Shown here: positions 57,687 through 64,000 of the stretch, piece by piece
Position numbering within the stretch: the first letter of the stretch is position 1
How the letters are laid out: every line of letters begins with the position of its first letter
NCBI RefSeq assembly: GCF_018294505.1
Contig: NC_057795.1
Coordinates: 232,790,643 to 232,854,642, forward strand
Length of the DNA stretch: 64,000 nucleotides
Source: Triticum aestivum
Lineage: Eukaryota; Streptophyta; Magnoliopsida; Poales; Poaceae
Direction: 5' to 3'
Made by a program: the position numbers and the translations under genes
The notes under the pieces: generated by a model
Told to the model about the DNA's origin: nothing
The model's input: only the letters and a program-made list of their open reading frames with translations
The model's database searches: none

Positions 57687-58897
57687 CAATGCGGCCCCAA
57701 CCCCAGCCCCTGCAAAATTGCAAGACTGGTCCTTCGCGTACATCATTACGCTCTGGAGATACCATGGGCATAGGGGGAGGGGCACGACCACGATAGGCCC
57801 AGAATGCGGCTTAACCACACCAGGGGCTCTCAAGTGTGTCGTTCTTTTTTTCTTTTTCTTTTTTTACCCACAGGACTCCGTTCATCAGAGGCCCTGTCCG
57901 GCAGTAGACCCGCCGAACTCACGATGCAACAACCAGGGAAGGAGAAAGGCTACGACGAATATCCAGGTGGTCTCCATTACGAGCATTAAATCTGTTTTAT
58001 ACACCATTCCGCAGCCTACCCCTGGAGGGGGACATGTTTAATAGTCCCATCCCTTGCTTATCGCACTATTTGTATCGTTCTGCATTCACAGCAGTATTTC
58101 TTGAATAAACACTGCAGCACCTTTTTGCTTATAATTGCATTTCTTTCTTATACATATGTTCATCTATGACATGTTGCATCCGTACACTTTGGTACGGCTA
58201 AATACACCAGGGGCTTATGTTTCCCGCATCATGGTGTGATAAGTCCGAACACTTTCACAAGTGCGGCACCCCGAACTTATAGCATTATATGCATCGGCTC
58301 CGAATCATGTCTTGGGTCAATAGTTGGGTTTGCCCGGCTCCCATGTTTTGGTACCTTACGTTCCGTTGTATCGGCTAAGGTAGCACTGGGAGAACCACTG
58401 CGATTGCGCCCCAGTTGAGCTGGGCGAGCGCCTCAGTGGAGAAAGCTAAAACTGACCGTCATGATGAGGCGAGAGCCGGTCGCTGTTCGAGAGGTTTTTT
58501 TCGAGTCCCTAAAGACTTATGCCGCTTAGAGCGAGGAACCGGCTTTGTCCGGCCCAGGCGTGGATAGCGCCCCAAATTCGGCCTTCCGAACACTAGGGGC
58601 TTCGCCGAAATTTAAAATTATAGAATTCTATGGCTAAGTGAGAGTGTTCAAGCATTATAAGTCCGGTTGCCTTGTTCGTTGTGTTGAGCGCCTCCCTAGA
58701 TGGACCCAAAAATGGGAACAAGAGTGCTCAAATTTATCCCGAACACCCCAGCACTCGTGGCATGGGGGCTGAAGCCGACGACTTGCCATCTCTCAGATTT
58801 GATAAACGGCCGCACAGAAGGTAATATTTTAAATTAACAAGCGTTGCTTAGCGCATATGAACAAAGTTTTCAGCGCACAGGATAACAAAATGCGAGT
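57687..58897. other. Non-coding stretch where pol is missing in F
   Basis: 1.2 kb between the protease stop and the end of the antisense gene. There is a T-rich run at about 57841-57866. No RT, RNase H or integrase motif is visible on either strand. This region would be the 3' end of both converging transcripts. Confidence 0.75.
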
Positions 58898-61800
58898 CTA
58901 CTCAAATATTACATCTTTGGAGCACTCACCCGCAATAATGCGGGCACCCTTCAGGACACTCTTATAATACATCTCGGGCGTGCGATACTCCTTGCCCGGC
59001 GGTGGCGCGTCCGTCACAAGCTTCTCAGCATCCATCTTGCCCCATTGCACCTTTGCGCGGGCAAGGGCCCGACGGGCACCTTCAATACAGGCGGAGTGCT
59101 TGATGACTTCAACCCATGGACACGCATCCACCAGCCGCCGCACCAGGCCGAAGTAGCTCCCAGGCATGGCCTCCTTGGGCCACAGCCGAACTATGAGGCC
59201 CTTCATGGCCTGTTCGGCCACCTTGTGGAGCTCGACCAGCTGCTTCAGCTGGTCGCTAAGGGGCACCGGATGTCCGGCCTCAGCATACTGAGACCAGAAG
59301 ACCTTCTCCGTCGAGCTCCCCTCCTCGGCCCTATAGAAAGCGGCAGCATCGGACACGCTGCGGGGCAGATCTGCGAACGCTCCTGGAGAGCTCCGAATTC
59401 GGGTAAGTGATAGGTAATTCACACTCACATGCTTACTTTGCATGAAAAATGCCTTACCCGCCGCTATTTTCTTCAACGCCTCGATTTCCTGGAGGGCCTT
59501 GTAGGCTTCGGCCTTAGCGGCTTTGGCACTCTCAAGAGCCGATGCAAGCTCGGACTCTCGAGTCTTCGAGTCGCGCTCCAAACTCTCATGTTTTTCCACG
59601 AGAGCCTGGAGCTCTTGCTGTACCTCCGCCACCCGCGCCTCCTGCTTCTCTCGCTCGGTGCGCTCCGCGGCCGCATTACGTTCGGCCGCGGACACCGCCT
59701 CCTTCAGGGTCGCCACCTCGTTCGTGGCCCCTGCAATACCCACGTTATCCTTGTCATTCTTCTTGCAACCAAATCCTTTTCTGTAAGGTACAATTTTAAT
59801 AAGGTGTTACTCACCTTCCTTGTCCTCGAGCTGCTTCTTGGCACGGCCGAGCTCGTTCTCGGACCGCTCGAGGCTTTGCTTCAAAGATTGACCTCCGCAG
59901 TCAGTGCGGCAGAGGTCAGCAGCACAGCCTGCAATCCCATATTGACATATTTTTTATGACTCCTGCGTATATCTTTTTAGATCCTAAGTCCGACTTTTCT
60001 TTCCGAACACCGAACCGAGCATCAGGGGCTACTGTCTATGCGGTACTATTTTACATATATCAAAATTCTTTCCTCAAAGCCTGTTAGAAGGCTGCTGCAG
60101 GCTTCGGTCAGCATGCTCTTAGCGAGATGAACCTTCTGAATCACCGCACTCATGACGGTGCGGTGTTCCTCTTTGATGGAAGCGCCGTTGAGCGCCTCCA
60201 GCAAGCTATCCGGCGCCTCCGGTTGGACGGAGGCCGCCGGCATCACGGTCTTGCCCTTCTTACGAAGGGGCCGCCCGCCGTACTCCGGAGCCACTACAGG
60301 TTCCGGTGCAAAGTCCGGGAGGTTGCCCTGCGGCACCTCCGGGGCCTCCTCCTTCTGGCGGGTCCCTTCCCGGGATCCCACCTCGGCATCATCCGCATCA
60401 CGGGGGGTGGAGGTGGTCGGAAGGGAATCCATATCCGACGCACCCAAGGACCCACTCGACGAAGCGGGAATATCATCCTTGGGCGGACTGCAGGGTTGTA
60501 TGCGGCATTAGAAAGACACCATGTGGCGAAAAGAAAAATCATGAAGTTATTCGGGAGTCCGGATACTTACGATCTCGCCAGGGGCTTGGCCCTTGGAGGC
60601 CAATCCTCGTCGTCGTCGCCGGCGTTGGCAGAGCAGTCCGGGGGAAGAGTCCTTCCCTTCTTGGACCCTTCGGCCTCCCTCGTTGGGGAGGCCTTCCTTT
60701 TCTTCCCTCCCCCCGCTGGGGGAGAGGCCTCTTTCTTCTCCTCCTCGCCTTCGTGGGAGGAGTCCGCCTCGGAGTCATCGTCCGATGACACCTGAAAACG
60801 GGAACTCTTTCGAGTGCCCGTGGCCTTCTTCTTGGCCTTCTTCTCCGGCACCACGTGGGGTGCCGGAACCAGCAGCCCCGTTAAGCGGGCGTCCGCTGGG
60901 TCTTCTGGCAAAGGGGCCGGACAGTTAGTCTGCTCGGCCTTCTTCAGCCAGTCCTGTCAAAGGAGAGGGAGTTTAGATCCCGCATAGAGTCAAACTATGG
61001 AAAACAAGTGTCCCGTAAAGGGCAAAATCGCTTACCTCGCTAGCCGGACGCTGCGAGCTGAATCCGCGATCTTCGGTAGCGGATGCGGGAGCCTCGGCGC
61101 CCTTAAACAGCACCCTCCAGGCCTCTTCGTACGTAGTGTCGAAGAGCCCGCTCAAAGTCTGGTGCTGCGCCGGATCGAACTCCCACATATTGAAGTCCCG
61201 TTGTTGGCACGGGAGAATCCGGCGGATGAGCATGACCTGGACTACGTTGACAAGCTTGAGCTTCTTGTTCACTAGCTTTTGGATGCAGGCTTGAAGTCCG
61301 GTCAGCTCCTCCGAATCACCCCATGTCCGGCCACTCTCTTTCCAGGAGGTGAGCCGTATGGGGATGCCAGATCTGAATTCGGGGGCCGCTGCCCATTCAG
61401 GGTCACGCGGCTCGGTGATGTAGAACCACCCCGATTGCCACCCCTTAATGGTTTCCACGAAGGTGCCCTCGAGCCAAGTAACGTTGGGCATCTTGCCCAC
61501 CATGGCGCCTCCGCACTCCGCTTGGCTGCCCTTCACAACCTTCGGCTTGACACTGAAGGTCTTGAGCCACAAGCCGAAGTGGGGCTGGATGCAGAGGAAG
61601 GCCTCACACACGACGATAAACGCCGAGATGTTGAGGATGAAATTCGGGGCCAGATCATGGAAATCCAGGCCGTAGTAGAACATGAGCCCCCGGACAAAGG
61701 GATGGAGTGGGAAGCCCAGTCCGCGGAGGAAATGGGAAAGGAATACTACCCTCTCATGGGGCCTGGGGGTGGGGATGAGCTCCCCCTCGTCGGGGAGCCG

Positions 61801-61971
61801 GTGCGCGATGTCGCTGGACAGATATCCGGCGCTGCGCAGCTTCTGGATGTGCCCCTCCGTAACGGAGGAGGCCATCCACTTGCCTCCCGCTCCGGACATA
61901 GTTGGAGAAGGTTGAGGTGAGATGTGCGGACTTGGGCGCTGGAGCTCGAGTTCGCGGAGATGGATAAGCAA
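58898..61971 (-). pseudogene. Spliced antisense gene of element F (Transposase_28-like), probably one frameshift
   Basis: Exons on the minus strand: 61971-61036 (likely start ATG 61899, MSGAGGKWMASS), 60953-60571, 60487 to about 60055-60073, 59928-59815 and 59730-58898 (open throughout; it may hold one further intron). Exon 1 carries the Transposase_28-like domain (GELIPTPRPHERVVFLSHFLRGLGFPLHPFVRGLM, shown here only as a type). Exon 2 is Lys-rich then acidic, exons 4-5 are a coiled coil, and the C-terminus has SVLKGARIIAGECSKD. The exon 3 donor at 60071-60072 reads GA where GT is expected, and exon 4 meets TGA at 59881-59883, which looks like a one-base loss. A TATA-like CATATAAGG lies at about 62011-62019. 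Function unknown; same family as in H and E. Confidence 0.75.
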
Positions 61972-62010
61972 AGGAGGAAGAAGGCGTAGGTAAAAGGGTG
62001 GATCTTTATC

Positions 62011-62019
62011 CCCTTATAT
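62011..62019 (-). promoter_or_regulatory. TATA-like box of the antisense gene in F
   Basis: The minus strand reads CATATAAGG about 110 bp before the ATG at 61899. It points opposite to gag-protease and lies about 430 bp inside the 3' LTR. Confidence 0.6.
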
Positions 62020-62440
62020 GGGCGGACGAAACCATGCGTCCCCACCGGCCTGATAAAACTCGCTTATCTCCCAAGCGCCGCAATCAATGGCGCGGTTGGG
62101 TTACCCACGTCCGTATTGATGGGAATCCCGGAATAAGGGGAACACGATCTCTGCTTCGACAAGACGTGCCAAGGAAACCGCTTCGCTAAACGCGCTGAGG
62201 TGGTACAATAAAAACAATTCGAGTAAAGGCTTGGTGGTGGTGTGACGTCACGCCACAAAATACGTCAGCAGATTGAACTTGTGTAAATATTATTCTCTCT
62301 ACGGTGGTATGTGGAATTTATTTTGCAGAGCCGGACACTATCCTGGTGTTCACAATCTTCTATAAATTATTTGGAGGAGGAACCCGCCTTGCAATGCCGA
62401 AGACAATATGCGCACCGGACTCGTCGTCATTGAAGCCTGG

Positions 62441-62452
62441 TTCAGGGGCTAC
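62441..62452 (+). promoter_or_regulatory. Polypurine tract of element F
   Basis: TTCAGGGGCTAC directly before the LTR start TGAGGGAG. The purine core is short (AGGGG), as in E and C. Confidence 0.7.
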
Positions 62453-62925
62453 TGAGGGAGTCCTGGACTAGGGGGTGTCCGGATAGCCGAACTATCATCA
62501 TCGGCCGGACTCCAAGACTATGAAGATACAAGATTGAAGACTTCGTCCCGTGTCCGGATGGGACTTTCCCTGGCATGGAAGGCAAGCTTGGCAATACGGA
62601 TATGTAGATCTCCTACCATTGTAACCGACTCTGTCTAACCCTAGCCCTCTCCGGTGTCTATATAAACCGGATGGCTTTAGTCCATAGGACGAACAACAAT
62701 CATACCATAGGCTAGCTTCTAGGGTTTAGCCTCCTTGATCTCATGGTAGATCTACTCTTGTAATACCCACATCATCAATATCAATCAAGCAGGACGTAGG
62801 GTTTTACCTCCATCAAGAGGGCCCGAACCTGGGTAAAACATTGTGTCCCTAGTCTCCTGTTACCATCCGCCTAGACGCACAGTTCGAGACCCCCTACCCG
62901 AGATCCACTGGTTTTGACACCGACA
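62453..62925 (+). repeat. 3' LTR of element F (473 bp)
   Basis: Same length as the 5' LTR, with 12 substitutions and no indel. It is followed by the duplicated ATGAC at 62926-62930. Confidence 0.96.
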
Positions 62926-62930
62926 ATGAC

Positions 62931-62948
62931 GTTTTTGAGTCCAAGTAG
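62931..62948 (+). pseudogene. Last codons of the antisense gene of E
   Basis: GTT TTT GAG TCC AAG TAG continues the frame that F interrupted at 53883. With one ATGAC copy removed, the protein would end DVFESK. Confidence 0.8.
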
Positions 62949-63751
62949 CAATGTACTTTATCAACAAACTTATCTGCAGCCGAAGTGTAAAACAATTGTA
63001 ATGGCAGACTTTCTGATTCGACCTCCGAAACCCGAGGTTTGGAGTGTTTCCGGATAAAACACCAAGGTATGTTCGGAAACCAGGCAGTCCGGTCATAGCT
63101 GCTTAAACAGACAAGTTGTATTTGGGGAGTTATGTTATATTACATTTAATCATAAGAAATATCTTCCAGAGAGAATAGTTCTGTGAAGGGTTCCTTTCCC
63201 TGGGCCAGCATGCGTTTGTGGGCATGCATAAGCTATGATGCTAAAAATCACAGTGCACATTATAATTTGGGGGCATATATTGCAGCGAAGGCAGTTCGTT
63301 GTTTGTCCACCAACCAATTATTCCCTTAAGAATGCTAGCTTTCTTCACCCGTCTGAGGTACAAGTGCGGATAACCCGGCTGTAACAATCGCGGAGGTGCT
63401 CCCTTTATGCCCTAGCCGAACAAGCGGGAATGTAGGGCATATGCACAGGAGCCAGGCAACCCAGATTGGCAAAAACTGAAGTCATAAAGGTGCATATAAT
63501 GGCAAAGACAAGACACATATGAGTAGACAACACATATATAAGGTGAGCTTGACGCTCAAAAAATAATAATCATAATAAGCTTCTCTGGAAAGAAGCCCCC
63601 GGGTATTATGGGGTATGTACATTTAATGATGTATGCCCCTAAAGTGTGCGGTTTATCCGAACAATGGCTAGAAGTCGTACAAAAACTAAAAAGAGAAAAA
63701 AGGTGAGAGGGGGAAAAAGAAAGGACGAATAAAAAAGGTATAAATGTGAAC
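62949..63751. other. 3' region of element E between antisense gene and integrase
   Basis: About 0.8 kb with no recognised gene; the converging 3' ends of the two E transcripts. It is moderately AT-rich. Confidence 0.6.
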
Positions 63752-64000
63752 TTAGGCGTAGAATCTTTGGAGTCGAGCAGTGTTCCATGGGTTTGGTTCC
63801 AAATGATTGTCTGAAGCATTGCGAAGGCGATAGGCTCATCTAGTGAGAACTTCATCTATAATGAAGGGACCCTCCCATTCGGGCTTGAGTTTGTCCTTTT
63901 TCTTCTCTGGTAGGCGTAGAACGAGTTCACCGACATTATAAGTCTTTGCCCGTACTTCCCTGCTTTGAAATCGCCAGGCTTGCTATTGGTAAAATTCGGA
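63752..64000 (-). pseudogene. Integrase C-terminus of element E
   Basis: The minus strand from 64000 reads AWRFQSREVRAKTYNVGELVLR, KKKDKLKPEWEGPFII and ends NPWNTARLQRFYA with a stop at 63752-63754. This is the typical C-terminal part of a Tat-type integrase. Two in-frame stops, TAG 63983-63985 and TGA 63836-63838, show that it is dead. The rest of pol lies beyond the window. Confidence 0.85.

Larger units (their letters stand above)
53884..62925 (+). mobile_element. Element F: Fatima-like Tat-type Gypsy lacking RT and integrase
   Basis: A 9,042-bp element with 473-bp LTRs (12 mismatches, 2.5%) and a perfect ATGAC duplication. Plus-strand order: LTR, primer site, gag-protease (54404-57686), a 1.2-kb non-coding stretch, an antisense gene (61971 to 58898, minus), polypurine tract, LTR. 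RT, RNase H and integrase are absent between protease and antisense gene, so it depends on another element. The LTR sequence resembles the Triticeae Fatima family as I remember it. Confidence 0.93.
42678..64000 (-). mobile_element. Element C: Tat-type Gypsy with antisense B3-like gene, runs off the right edge
   Basis: It is identified by a 3' LTR (42678-43571), an antisense gene relic (44121-44771), minus-strand integrase (49881-49188 and 46435-45860, split by solo LTR D) and second RNase H (50360-50112). Upstream pol, gag and the 5' LTR lie beyond element E, outside the window. It is inserted in the unknown frame of element B. Confidence 0.8.
50361..64000 (-). mobile_element. Element E: Tat-type Gypsy inserted in C, split by F, runs off the right edge
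   Basis: The left end is a 410-bp 3' LTR (50361-50770). An antisense gene relic runs 51075-53883 and 62931-62948. F (53884-62925) interrupts it. On the right, 63752-64000 is the end of E's integrase on the minus strand. The left flank is GCTTC (50356-50360); the partner lies outside. Confidence 0.85.

Noticed and set aside
1..64000. CRISPR arrays, rRNA or tRNA genes, bacterial operons, host plant genes
   Set aside because: No regularly spaced repeats with unique spacers, no rRNA or tRNA sequence, and every supported coding region belongs to a transposable element. tRNA-like matches are short primer-binding sites.

Overview
The window looks like intergenic DNA of a large grass genome, most likely a Triticeae species (wheat, Aegilops, barley or rye). 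I see no host gene. Almost all 64 kb can be assigned to transposable elements inserted into one another: long-terminal-repeat (LTR) retrotransposons of the Ty3/Gypsy superfamily, one LINE, one solo LTR and one Stowaway-type MITE. The lineage call rests on the nesting style, a MITE with CTCCCTCCGT ends, and LTRs at 53884-54356 and 62453-62925 that I recognise from memory as resembling the Triticeae Fatima family. No database was searched.

Layout (letters are mine). Element B (+, Gypsy relative, non-autonomous) is the oldest scaffold. Only the last bases of its 5' LTR, its primer-binding site (PBS), leader and part of its coding region are visible (38302-42677). Near the end of that LTR sits element A (-, old and decayed Gypsy, 9948-17597). 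A's 3' LTR is cut by element Z (-, large non-coding LARD-like element, before 1 to 9947). A 5'-truncated LINE (-, 17610-18861 plus 37233-38301) lies at the A/B junction. The LINE is split by G (+, non-autonomous Gypsy, 18862-37227, TSD CCTAT), which is split by H (-, Tat/Retand-type Gypsy, 23182-36237, TSD TATAC). B is later interrupted by C (-, Tat-type, from 42678 past the right edge). C holds solo LTR D (46436-49187) and element E (-, Tat-type, from 50361 past the edge). E holds F (+, 53884-62925, TSD ATGAC).

Most gag-pol reading frames are broken by stops and frameshifts. The most interesting content is a second class of gene, carried antisense to gag-pol in H, E and F. It has its own TATA-like promoter and introns, and encodes an N-terminal domain resembling the 'putative gypsy type transposon' family (Transposase_28), basic or acidic linkers, a coiled coil and a helical C-terminus. 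In H I can splice this gene into an uninterrupted 948-codon frame, although H's own pol has two nonsense codons and two frameshifts. Element C carries a different antisense relic resembling a plant B3 DNA-binding domain.

LTR mismatches counted by eye support the order of events: A about 10% (old), Z several per 100 bp, F 12/473 (2.5%), G about 18/895 (2.0%), H 9/484 (1.9%).
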